Of a stretch of 34,689 nucleotides of DNA, positions 8,801 to 16,864 are shown piece by piece. The DNA lies in contig CAIOKE010000199.1 in assembly GCA_903858815.1 (NCBI GenBank), positions 1 through 34,689 of the forward strand, given 5' to 3'. The DNA comes from an uncultured Planctomycetaceae bacterium (lineage in GTDB: Bacteria > Planctomycetota > Planctomycetia > Planctomycetales > Planctomycetaceae). Made by a program: the position numbers and the translations under genes. Below the pieces are notes generated by a model, which was given only the letters and a program-made list of their open reading frames with translations, did not search any database and was not told the origin of the DNA. Every line of letters starts with the position of its first letter. The first letter of the stretch is position 1.

Positions 8801-9370
8801 GCTCTGCTGGCGTGGTTTGAAACTGAGCTGGGGCTGGGTCTGAACGCTGAGCGAATTCAGTCACTGAGTGTCGCGCAGGTGCGGACAGAGATCCTGCAGG
8901 GAATTGATCAGGTGTTCCGTCCGGAGCTGCGGCACACAGAACGTTCGATTCTGCTGGAGTTTCTGGATACGGCATGGAAAGAGCATCTGTATTTCATGGG
9001 GCATCTGCGTCAGGGCATCGGCTTTGTCGGGTATGCTCAGCAGGATCCGCGTACGGAGTACAAGCGTGAGGGTCGGCGGGCGTTCCTGAGCATGTGGGAG
9101 CGAATTGCCGAGCAGGTGACTCAGACAGTCTTCCGAGTGGAGCATGAGAGTCCGGATTTTGTCAGCTCCCTGTGGCGCATCACGGCCACCGAGCATGACG
9201 TGGCACCGCCTGCTGACAATCGGATAGACGAACTGCAGACGAATGCTCCGGAGGCTGGTGAGGAAGGTCGGACTGTGAAGCCGATCGTCAACGCCGGGCC
9301 GCGGATCGGACGTAACGACGACTGCCCCTGTGGCAGTGGAAAGAAGTACAAGAAGTGCTGTGGCCGCTGA
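5834..9370 (+). CDS. secA: Protein translocase ATPase SecA, extended form with repeat-bearing insertion
   Basis: Motor of the Sec export pathway: it binds preproteins and drives them through SecYEG by ATP hydrolysis. The protein is 1178 residues, against about 850-900 in most bacteria. Visible landmarks: Walker A GEGKT at 138-142; DEIDNILIDEARTPL from 241; the preprotein cross-linking and motor segments with ETQTLATITLQNYFKLYRK and NMAGRGTDIILGGNPE; RRIDLQLRGRAGRQGDPGSS; and a C-terminal zinc-binding SEC-C motif CPCGSGKKYKKCC at 1164-1176, which in other bacteria contacts SecB or ribosomes. The extra length lies at about 725-1030, within the helical wing/scaffold region, where a module with a W-x-x-x-F-x-L core recurs about every 65-70 residues. 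The ordinary SecA C-terminus resumes at about 1040 (DTAWKEHLYFMGHLRQGIGF). The start ATG has AGGA seven bases upstream. waaA follows 48 bp downstream. Confidence 0.97.
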   Translation: MPTMEFLEKVGDFFSATTHRIERGITSLFGSSNERRMRRLGFVRDRDGRTSILPGSLLDRINKLEPELQKLSDAELKQTAAKFRARLRNGETLDDLLPEAFAAVRESGRRFLKMRHYEVQLIGGYILHQGMISEMVTGEGKTLVATLPAFLNAIAGKVHVVTVNDYLARRDMEWMGPIYLNLGLTVGAIQSDMSSAERQVHYACDITYGTSNQFGFDYLRDNMKPTADLQVQGPLDYAIVDEIDNILIDEARTPLIISGPAHDNLDKYPRAEAIARQLRKDVDFEVKEKEHTCHLTEEGVRRAEQLAGVESFYTAGNMEWPHLLDNALKAHHLYKRDVSYVVERGEVVIVDENTGRKMEGRQWSDGLHQAVEAKEGVKIKAETQTLATITLQNYFKLYRKLSGMTGTAMTEAEEFLKIYNLDVVAIPTNRHMQRINYPDSIYGSEKEKWDAVVKEIVDVHATGRPVLVGTTSIELSEMLSHLLGRRGISHKVLNAKFHEREAEIVAQAGRLKAVTIATNMAGRGTDIILGGNPEHSAWEELKSRYSSRLEVPKSEWDELTRQIAEREGMLTEGKEVSQLGGLHVVGTERHDSRRIDLQLRGRAGRQGDPGSSRFFISLDDKLMRLFAGDTVKRIMQWAGLREGEPIVSPMVTRRLEAAQKKREEQHFDQRKNLLEYDEIMDEQRKRTYSYRQQILDGQDCRALILKMMHDEIDRYTKHFLAKNYRWESVAAMITQKFELDADVSTVRGLELPELEQWIRDAGERQGLTWIQEQLDIHLPEDAESRLDWNWLSLTRWANRTFGLSLNDRELRSLERGAVADFLLEQAKTGIARWDLSDFSGLLEELYPERSLAAWANYNFLLGLKPEELRGLDEAGVLRLLKERVQVRYNEKEATFPVSVGMHKFLAGDGQQNERARRETLARWAATRFRLELNPEEFADYQTNKIFEVLLGISRSFLARRPTAAAVDARLNEILGDTPQQRSLSESQTGALLAWFETELGLGLNAERIQSLSVAQVRTEILQGIDQVFRPELRHTERSILLEFLDTAWKEHLYFMGHLRQGIGFVGYAQQDPRTEYKREGRRAFLSMWERIAEQVTQTVFRVEHESPDFVSSLWRITATEHDVAPPADNRIDELQTNAPEAGEEGRTVKPIVNAGPRIGRNDDCPCGSGKKYKKCCGR

Positions 9371-9415
9371 GCATGGCCTGATGATGTTCGTGCGGATCAT
9401 CAGTCACTGTCATGC
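9371..9415 (+). terminator. Stem-loop between secA and waaA
   Basis: CTGATGAT (9378-9385) and ATCATCAG (9396-9403) form a perfect 8-bp stem with a 10-base loop, and GCATG (9371-9375) can pair with CATGC (9411-9415) outside it. There is no T-run, so this is not a standard intrinsic terminator. It may reduce read-through, protect the secA transcript end, or cover the waaA start region. The pairing is visible; the function is inference. Confidence 0.4.
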
Positions 9416-9418
9416 GGA

Positions 9419-10774
9419 ATGGATTCTGTCATGCACTGGTTACTTAATACTGTCTACGTGCTGCTGCTGACCTGCCTGTCTCCGCTGATTGTCTGGAGGA
9501 TGATGCGGCACGGACGTTATCGTCGCGGGCTGGCGGCCAAACTGCTGGGGCGGTTGCAGCGTCCACCGGGTGTTCGTCCGGTCGTCTGGTTTCATGCGGT
9601 CAGTGTGGGTGAAGTTGTTCAGCTGCAGAAGATTGTGCTGGAATTTCGGCGCGCGACAGCGGACCGGTTTGCCGTCCTTGTGACAACCTCCACTGATACA
9701 GGTTTTGACCTCGCTCAGCAGCGTTTCCCGGACTGCACAGTGGATTGGTTTCCGCTGGATTTCTCGTGGGCAGTGCGGAATGCAATCAGCCGCGTCCAGC
9801 CTGTGCAGGTCGTGCTGATGGAACTGGAGTTGTGGCCAGGGTTCATGGCAGCCTGTCGCAATCGTGGAATTCCGGCAGCGATCGTGAATGCTCGACTCAG
9901 TGAACGCAGTTTTCGTCGCTACCAGCGTGTACGCGGGCTGCTGCAGCCGATGTTTTCCGGTCTCCGCCTGATTGCTGCACAGTCGCCAGCGATTGCCGAG
10001 CGTTTAAGATTACTGGGTGCCCGACCGGAGGCACTGCAGATTACCGGGTCGATCAAATTCGACGGGACGGAGTGTCGGGTCGATCATCCAGGGTTGTCGG
10101 CCCTGCGTGCAGCATTCCTCATGGAGCACTCGGGGCCGGTTCTGGTGGCTGGCAGCACGCAGGAACCTGAGGAACGGTTGATTCTGGATGCATGGCAGCA
10201 GCTGCAGCCAGAGTTTCCCGAGCTGACTTTGATTCTGGTACCGCGACACAAAGAACGGTTTGACGCCGTGGCGGAACTGGTCCAGCAACGGGGTTGTGGT
10301 CTGATACGTCGGTCTGCCGGGGCGACGGCTGTTCATCTGCCTGCTGCGAGGGACAGTCTGGGACGTCCGGCTGTTCGTCTGCTGGATACGATTGGTGAAC
10401 TGAGTGCCTGCTGGGGACTGGCTGATCTGGCGTTTGTGGGTGGCAGCTTTGGCAATCGCGGTGGCCAGAATATGATTGAGCCGGCGGCGTGGGGTGCCGC
10501 GGTGCTGTTTGGACCTCACACGTGGAACTTCCGTGATGTGGTGCAGGTTTTTCTGGAAGCAAACGCCTGTCTGCAGCTGACGGACCCGGCGGAACTGCTG
10601 CCGGCACTGCGAGGTCTGTTGCAGGATCCTGCTGCTGCCAAACGACTGGGCGCGACAGCCCGGCAGACGGTCCAGCGACAGCAGGGAGCCGTAGCGGTGA
10701 CAATTCAACTGCTGCTGGAACGCTGTGAGCTTGAGCAGCACCTGCCCGTGCAGGTCATCACCCGCGCCGCCTGA
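9419..10774 (+). CDS. waaA: 3-deoxy-D-manno-octulosonic acid (Kdo) transferase
   Basis: Transfers Kdo from CMP-Kdo to lipid A precursors at the inner membrane, the first sugar step of LPS core assembly (GT30 family, KdtA/WaaA). The 451-residue length fits the family (about 420-440). One N-terminal membrane anchor is visible (residues 5-25, WLLNTVYVLLLTCLSPLIVW), followed by HAVSVGEV with the presumed catalytic glutamate at residue 65, the conserved LVTTSTDTG and MELELWPGF segments, TGSIKFD near 205, and a C-terminal GT-B half with FVGGSFGNRGGQNMIEPAA that forms the nucleotide-sugar site. The ATG at 9419 is 48 bp after secA, so the two may be co-transcribed; an ATG four codons later is an alternative start. 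It implies an outer membrane with Kdo-containing lipid A. Its neighbours hold no other LPS gene. Confidence 0.93.
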   Translation: MDSVMHWLLNTVYVLLLTCLSPLIVWRMMRHGRYRRGLAAKLLGRLQRPPGVRPVVWFHAVSVGEVVQLQKIVLEFRRATADRFAVLVTTSTDTGFDLAQQRFPDCTVDWFPLDFSWAVRNAISRVQPVQVVLMELELWPGFMAACRNRGIPAAIVNARLSERSFRRYQRVRGLLQPMFSGLRLIAAQSPAIAERLRLLGARPEALQITGSIKFDGTECRVDHPGLSALRAAFLMEHSGPVLVAGSTQEPEERLILDAWQQLQPEFPELTLILVPRHKERFDAVAELVQQRGCGLIRRSAGATAVHLPAARDSLGRPAVRLLDTIGELSACWGLADLAFVGGSFGNRGGQNMIEPAAWGAAVLFGPHTWNFRDVVQVFLEANACLQLTDPAELLPALRGLLQDPAAAKRLGATARQTVQRQQGAVAVTIQLLLERCELEQHLPVQVITRAA

Positions 10775-10819
10775 ATCCTTCCCTCAACCGCCACCCGGAT
10801 CTGCGATCCACCCCCGGGA

Positions 10820-10936
10820 CCACCGAGCACCAGCTCGGTGATGCCCAACGACAACAACCGTCAGCTCACGCTGACGGCTCGCCCGTATGGCGGGCGAACA
10901 GTTCGGCTCAGCAGGAGCCTCGCCCTCCCAGGGGAC
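10820..10936. repeat. Composite palindromic repeats between convergent genes (families D, E and C)
   Basis: Three units stand in series: CACCGAGCACCAGCTCGGTG (D, a near-palindrome), CGTCAGCTCACGCTGACGGC (E, palindromic), and TTCGGCTCAGCAGGAGCC followed by TCGCCCTCCCA (C). D and E recur in the same order at 13174-13239. The units sit between the converging ends of waaA and the dehydrogenase gene, where a two-sided terminator would be expected. No other gene lies in 10775-10960. Confidence 0.75.
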
Positions 10937-10960
10937 CACACGTGCACTGACAACTGACAA

Positions 10961-12061
<1,101 letters not shown>

Positions 12062-12217
12062 GGATCGATCTGTCTTCCTTGAGTGTCTGGTTTCCGGCGT
12101 AACGCTGTTTGTCGCATTCTATGAGGCTGTAATCGCCAGTCAAAGCCGTGACAGTGCCCCTGCCTGTTTTCCCCGTTGCCGGCGTCCAACCGCTGCCCAG
12201 CCGTAGTTCGGGCTTTT

Positions 12218-12351
12218 CGTAGCCTGGACTTCAGCCCGGGAAACACCCCCAACCGTAGCCCGAACATTCCTGCTCGACCCCACTCTCAAAAAACACCGGG
12301 GCTTTCAACGGTGACGAGGTGTGCTCGCACGGGCTGAAGCCCACGCTGCGA
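12218..12351. repeat. 134-bp composite intergenic repeat, copy 1 (families A and B)
   Basis: The unit runs CGTAGCCTGGACTTCAGCCC, then CGTAGCCCGAACATTCCTGC (family A), a run of A's with GGGGCTTTCAACGG, and ends in CACGGGCTGAAGCCCACGCT (family B, palindromic GGGCTGAAGCCC or GGGCTTCAGCCC). It is almost the same as 12884-13019 in the same orientation, and a third, shorter version lies at 26598-26696. Position 12062-12217 upstream shows nothing else recognisable. Confidence 0.8.
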
Positions 12352-12445
12352 GTGGTGGTCCCATGGCCACTCGACGTTCGGCCGCTCCTCGACACCTGCG
12401 GAAGACAATTCGACAAACGGCACAGCGAACTGTGTTCGTAACCGG

Positions 12446-12724
12446 CTACAGGGCGCCTTCGATGGCGGTCAGCACGCACCAGCAGCCGTACCAACTGATC
12501 GCAGCGCAGGCTGCAATCCCCAAAGAGATCAGGGCACTACTGAGTAGCGCGGACCAGCCGGTCAGTCCGGCAGTGGAAACTGCACCTGCCGCTGGGAACT
12601 CCTGAGACCGCGCGAGCCGACGTCGCCACGACGGCACCGACCACAGACCACACAAAATCGTGCAGGCAACGGCAACGCTGGCCATCAGGACCGCCGTAAC
12701 GCACATGATCATGAGCGAATTCAT
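12446..12724 (-). CDS. Possible small two-helix membrane protein, unknown function
   Basis: From the ATG at 12724 the protein is 92 residues; a GTG at 12751 would add nine. Two hydrophobic stretches can be seen: MNSLMIMCVTAVLMASVAVA at the start, and a second around residues 55-80 (WSALLSSALISLGIAACAAI). A basic loop with RRRLARSQE lies between them. I recognise no family. It stands alone between two near-identical 135-bp repeats, with no clear ribosome binding site, so it may be a chance open frame. It is reported because the hydrophobic pattern is regular and nothing better occupies the interval. Confidence 0.35.
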   Translation of the reverse strand: MNSLMIMCVTAVLMASVAVACTILCGLWSVPSWRRRLARSQEFPAAGAVSTAGLTGWSALLSSALISLGIAACAAISWYGCWCVLTAIEGAL

Positions 12725-12883
12725 GAGAAGCTTTTCAAGGAACAGTACCACGCAGTTCAGAAGCGTAAAGGCGTATCGTCGAGTGTCACGAATGAGCAGT
12801 GTAGCTGAAAACAGGCACGGCGGTCACGCTGAACTGGGATGGCCAAGCCGCCCGCGGTCATATTCACTGTAGCGTACCGTAGC

Positions 12884-13019
12884 CGTAGCCTGGGCTTCAG
12901 CCCGGGAACACGCCCCCAACCGTAGCCCGAGCATTCCTGCTCGGCCCCTACCTCAAAAAACACCAGGGCTTTCAACGGCGGTGAGCGATGCGAGCACGGG
13001 CTGAAGCCCACGCTGCGAC
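12884..13019. repeat. 136-bp composite intergenic repeat, copy 2 (families A and B)
   Basis: Direct-orientation near-copy of 12218-12351: the same order of CGTAGCCTGGGCTTCAGCCC, CGTAGCCCGAGCATTCCTGC, the A-rich link and CACGGGCTGAAGCCCACGCT. The two copies differ by scattered substitutions and short indels. They bracket the small open frame at 12446-12724. Confidence 0.8.
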
Positions 13020-13290
13020 CACCGAGCACCCATTCGGGGACGATGCCCGGGCTACGGTTGTTGGCCAACAACGACAACTGAACAGTGGCAATTGACTTCG
13101 GCTCGGCAGGAGCCTCGCCCTCCCAAGGGGAACTTCACGAGCATTGAAACAAGGAATACGGCACAAACCTGGGGCCACCGAGCACCAGCTCGGTGACGAC
13201 CAAAGGCGACACCCGTCAGCTGACGCTAACGGCTCGCCTGCGGGGGACTTGAACGCAGTGGGCGACACGGGCTGAAGCCCACGCTACGAC
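13020..13290. repeat. Further palindromic repeat units (families C, D, E, B) downstream of the DUF1501 gene
   Basis: In order: an imperfect D unit (CACCGAGCACCCATTCGGGG) near 13020, a C unit (CGGCTCGGCAGGAGCCTCGC) at 13098-13131, a D unit (CACCGAGCACCAGCTCGGTG) and an E unit (CGTCAGCTGACGCTAACGGC) at 13174-13239, and a B unit (CACGGGCTGAAGCCCACGCT) around 13267-13286. They lie just beyond the 3' end of the minus-strand cluster at 13331, a position where they could end transcription. No gene is visible here. Confidence 0.75.
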
Positions 13291-13330
13291 CACGGTCAAT
13301 GACACTGTCGTGGAACCGTCTTCAGCCTCG

Positions 13331-14767
13331 TCAGCCGATTATCCCATGCAGCACTTCGCCATGAACATTGGTCAGTCGGCGTTGAATTCCATTGTGATAA
13401 AACGTCAGACGCTCGTGATCAATTCCCAGCAGATGCAGAACTGTGGCATGGAAGTCGTACCAGTGCACGGGTTGTTCCACCGTCTTCCAGCCAATGTCGT
13501 CCGTGGCCCCCCACGCAATACCCGGCTTCAGGCCACCACCGGCCATCCAGACCGAAAACCCATACATGTTATGGTCGCGACCAGCCCCCACGACAAATTC
13601 GCTGGATTGCGTAAACGGCGTCCGACCGAACTCTGTCGTGCACAGTACAAGGGTGTCATCCAGCATCCCACGCATTTTCAGATCACGCAGCAGAGCAGCC
13701 ACAGGCTGATCCATGCGAACAGCCTCACGCGTATGGTTTTCATAGACGTCTTCGTGCCCGTCCCAGTTGATGCGAGGTGACCCGAAGGATCCCCCGGAAA
13801 ACAACTGCACAAACCGGACGCCTCGTTCCAGCAATCGCCGTGTCAGCAGGCAACGACGACCAAAATCGGCCGTCTCCTCGCGGTCTACTCCGTACATCTG
13901 CCGGACCGTTTCGGTTTCACCGGACAGATCAACAGCTTCCGGTACAGTCAGCTGCATCTTTGCAGCCAGCTCGTAGGACCTCATGCGAGCCCTCAGCGCA
14001 TCCTCTTCGCCTCCCAGCTCCAGATTGCGTTCGTTCATGCTGGCCAGCAGCCGCCGACCGGCCTGTTCCTCGCGTTCTGAAACTTCACGGGCAGGGAACA
14101 GGTCACGAATTGGAGCCCCGGCAGACTGAAATGCCACGCCCTGATGCTGGGCGGGCAGAAAACCGTTCGACCAGTTGATGGTGCCACCAGCCGGCAGTCC
14201 ACGCACGTCCGGCAACACAACGTAAGACGGCAGCTCGTCCGTTTCACAACCAAGCCCCCATGAAATCCATGAGCCCATGACCGGGAATCCGTTCAGACGG
14301 AACCCCGAGTTCTCTTCGAAGGTGGCCGGCGTATGATTGGCGGAATCGGCCACCATCGAACGAATCACTGTCAGATCATCGGCCAGCTCCGCCAGCTTCG
14401 GAAACAGCTCCGAAATCCACAAACCACTCTGGCCACGCTGGCGAAACTTCCAGTCGCTCTGACGCAGCAGCCCGATCTGGTTGAAAAACGTTTCCGGTCG
14501 TTCACTGGCCTGCAGGGATTTTCCATGCAGACGTTCAAGCTGCGGCTTGTAGTCAAAGGAATCGAGATGACTGAGGCCACCGCAGAGGCACAGATGGACG
14601 ACTCGCGTAGCCCGCGGGGGATGCTGCGGGGCGGACGATGATTCACCGGGGACACGATCGGCCCGCACTTCGCCACTTCGCAGCAGCATCGATGCCAGTG
14701 CCGTACCTGTGATCGATGAACCGGAGAAATTCAGCAGACCACGCCGACTCAGACCTGACCCCAGCAT
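13331..14767 (-). CDS. DUF1501 family exported protein (Tat signal)
   Basis: 478 residues, member of the DUF1501 family, alkaline-phosphatase-fold-like proteins that are abundant in planctomycetes and usually encoded with DUF1549/DUF1553 proteins; the reaction is not known. The N-terminus LSRRGLLNFSGSSITGTALA is a twin-arginine export signal (residues 6-30), so the protein acts outside the cytoplasm. Family landmarks: CGGLSHLDSFDYKP near 62-75, the NHTPATFEENSGFR region, TTEFGRTPFTQ and GRDHNMYGFSVWMAGGG in the C-terminal half, and a final HATVLHLLGIDHERLTF. Its ATG overlaps the TGA of the upstream symporter gene by one base (TGATG), which points to translational coupling. It is the last gene of the cluster. 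Here it is separated from its usual DUF1549/DUF1553 partner by three membrane-protein genes. Confidence 0.92.
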   Translation of the reverse strand: MLGSGLSRRGLLNFSGSSITGTALASMLLRSGEVRADRVPGESSSAPQHPPRATRVVHLCLCGGLSHLDSFDYKPQLERLHGKSLQASERPETFFNQIGLLRQSDWKFRQRGQSGLWISELFPKLAELADDLTVIRSMVADSANHTPATFEENSGFRLNGFPVMGSWISWGLGCETDELPSYVVLPDVRGLPAGGTINWSNGFLPAQHQGVAFQSAGAPIRDLFPAREVSEREEQAGRRLLASMNERNLELGGEEDALRARMRSYELAAKMQLTVPEAVDLSGETETVRQMYGVDREETADFGRRCLLTRRLLERGVRFVQLFSGGSFGSPRINWDGHEDVYENHTREAVRMDQPVAALLRDLKMRGMLDDTLVLCTTEFGRTPFTQSSEFVVGAGRDHNMYGFSVWMAGGGLKPGIAWGATDDIGWKTVEQPVHWYDFHATVLHLLGIDHERLTFYHNGIQRRLTNVHGEVLHGIIG

Positions 14768-16437
14768 CAGATGGCCCTCCCAGCCGTACCTGTCTGTCGA
14801 TCAAACAATCGTGAAATGTGTTCGGCCGCCAGAGGTTTTGTCAGCAGACTGACGAGCACGGCACTGGTGGTGGACATCAGCAATCCCCAGATCAAAGGCT
14901 CAAGCCCCAGCAAAAACCATGGCTTGAACCCGCCGGTGGCGCCCACTTTCTGTTCCGGAGACCAACCCATAATCCCGCAGACATACAGCAGCAGCACGAC
15001 TGCTGCACCGCTGACCATACCGGCAGCAACTCCAGCCGGAGTCGCTCTGCGCCAGTAACAGGCCATGATGGCGGGCACCAGAAACGTGGCTGCTGCTCCG
15101 GATGTACTGAAGACAATGAAGACCTGCAGAAATTTCGGAGGACTCCACATCACTGCCACTGAAATCAGGCCGGCCAGAATCATCGTCGCCCACGCAGCCA
15201 GACGCAGCTCACGACGTTGCGCCTGTGGACGCAGCAGACGCTGATAAATGTCCCGCACAATTCCCGACGACAGCACCACCAGATAGGAACTGACGGTCGA
15301 CATCACCGCCCCGAATGGTGCGGCCAGAATCAAACCGGCTATCAGTGATCCTCCCGGCCAGTTGGCAGTCGTCAGCAATGCCAGTCTGGGGACAATCTCG
15401 TCAGACTTCGCCAGATCGGGCAGCAGTGCCCGACCACACACACAGATCACAATCAATGGCAGGTAGATTCCAAGATTATAAACGCTGAGCACATAGATCG
15501 ATTTGCGGATCACATTGGTATTCTGACTGGCCATCAGTCGAACCAGTCCGGCAGGTGCTCCGACGCCACCCCAGATCCAGACCACAAAGAACGAAAAGGC
15601 CAGTGACAGTGGCAGGAACTGGTGATCACTGTCCGCTGCTGAATACCCTGGACCGAAGACAAATCCGGGTCCTGTGTTCTGCAGCGATTTCAGCGTTGCC
15701 TGCTCAAGCCCACCCACTGCGGAAAGTGATGCCACCAGCAGCAGCATAACACCGGCAAACATCAGCACGCTTTGAAACAAGTCGGTCCAGACGGCCGCCA
15801 GGAAACCGCCCGCCAGAGTATAAGCCACGACGGTCGTGGCAAACACAAGTAACCCGATGTGATAACGGACCTCTGCAATCCCTGCCGCATCCTCTGTCAG
15901 CGCCAGATCACTGCCACCCGGCCACGCCAGCTGCAGCACAATCGCCCCGGCCTTGAACTGAGCAAACATCAGGAAGGACAGATAAAACAGAATGAAGAGC
16001 GTACTGATCAGTCCCAGCGTGGGACTGTTGAATCGCACTCGAAACATGTCCGGCACCGTAATCGCACCCGTACGACGACTGAGATGGGCCAGACGCTTCC
16101 CAAGAATTCCAAAACCCGTGATCGGCACAACCATGTAACTGCCGATCCACAGCGCCACAATCCAGCCGTGCGAATACACCAGCGACGGAAACCCCATAAA
16201 GGTGCCTCCGCTCTGAATCGTCGCTGTCAGCGCAAGTGCCCAGACTCCCAGTCCACGGTTGCCAAGGAAGAAACCCTTCATGAAACCGCCCGCACTCGAC
16301 GCACGGTTCGCCATCACTCCAATCCAGAGTGACCCCAGAATGAACAGCACCAGCATCAGCATGGCACCGACACCCACCTGAGTCCCACCGTCTGCCTTCT
16401 GAGCCAGCAGCAGTCCCGTCCGATCCACCTGCCACAT
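14767..16437 (-). CDS. Sodium:solute symporter (SSS family, PutP/PanF-like)
   Basis: 556 residues with about 13 hydrophobic segments, secondary transporter of the inner membrane expected to couple Na+ entry to solute uptake. Recognisable SSS features are the N-terminal helix GAMLMLVLFILGSLWIGV, the FFLGNRGLGVWALALTATIQ stretch with the unwound first core helix and GGTFMGFPSLVYSHGW, TVPDMFRVRFNSP, and the region YTLAGGFLAAVWTDLFQSVL that is highly conserved in PutP. LILAAPFGAVMSTVSSYLVV holds Ser/Thr residues of the type that ligates sodium. The substrate cannot be read. A DUF997 gene ends 3 bp upstream, the same order as yhdT-panF in enterobacteria, which supports a PanF-like subgroup. It overlaps DUF1501 by one base. 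Confidence 0.92.
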   Translation of the reverse strand: MWQVDRTGLLLAQKADGGTQVGVGAMLMLVLFILGSLWIGVMANRASSAGGFMKGFFLGNRGLGVWALALTATIQSGGTFMGFPSLVYSHGWIVALWIGSYMVVPITGFGILGKRLAHLSRRTGAITVPDMFRVRFNSPTLGLISTLFILFYLSFLMFAQFKAGAIVLQLAWPGGSDLALTEDAAGIAEVRYHIGLLVFATTVVAYTLAGGFLAAVWTDLFQSVLMFAGVMLLLVASLSAVGGLEQATLKSLQNTGPGFVFGPGYSAADSDHQFLPLSLAFSFFVVWIWGGVGAPAGLVRLMASQNTNVIRKSIYVLSVYNLGIYLPLIVICVCGRALLPDLAKSDEIVPRLALLTTANWPGGSLIAGLILAAPFGAVMSTVSSYLVVLSSGIVRDIYQRLLRPQAQRRELRLAAWATMILAGLISVAVMWSPPKFLQVFIVFSTSGAAATFLVPAIMACYWRRATPAGVAAGMVSGAAVVLLLYVCGIMGWSPEQKVGATGGFKPWFLLGLEPLIWGLLMSTTSAVLVSLLTKPLAAEHISRLFDRQTGTAGRAI

Positions 16438-16440
16438 GAC

Positions 16441-16758
16441 TCAACCCCCCAGTCCCAGATCGTCAGCGTCTGCCACGTCCTCGCCCAGTTCACCGTCCCG
16501 CACAAACCAGACAGCGAACAGCCACGAGATCACGGCACACGTCACCCACGGCACCACAATGCCCCAGAATACCCACTCCGGAAAACCAAGGACCAGACGC
16601 AGATCCTGAGCCGTACGGCCATATCCCAGCCACCAGCTGACCCCCACAGACCAGACCATCGCACACAGCCAGATCAGCGATACCACCAGCGCTTCACGAA
16701 ATGCGGAACGCACCAGCGGATCCAGACGATCACCGCCCTGTTCCAACTGTTCTGCCAT
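16441..16758 (-). CDS. DUF997 (YhdT-like) small membrane protein, symporter partner
   Basis: From the ATG at 16758 it is 105 residues with two membrane helices (about 24-42, VVSLIWLCAMVWSVGVSWWL, and 58-80, WVFWGIVVPWVTCAVISWLF) and the family ending WFVRDGELGEDV. DUF997 proteins are small two-helix partners found next to SSS symporters; E. coli yhdT precedes panF in the same way. The longest frame starts at a TTG at 16851, but the ATG at 16758 is preferred because GGGTGG stands just upstream and the extra N-terminal residues are unlike the family. The stop lies 3 bp before the symporter ATG. The role (stability or regulation of the transporter) is inferred. Confidence 0.8.
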   Translation of the reverse strand: MAEQLEQGGDRLDPLVRSAFREALVVSLIWLCAMVWSVGVSWWLGYGRTAQDLRLVLGFPEWVFWGIVVPWVTCAVISWLFAVWFVRDGELGEDVADADDLGLGG

Positions 16759-16864
16759 GCTGCACCACCCGCCTTCAAATCTGTCGGGAATCCGGACCTG
16801 CATACCCCGGAACGGAATTGTCATCTTACCGATCTGCAGCCCCCAAACCAACCACTCCAGTCAA

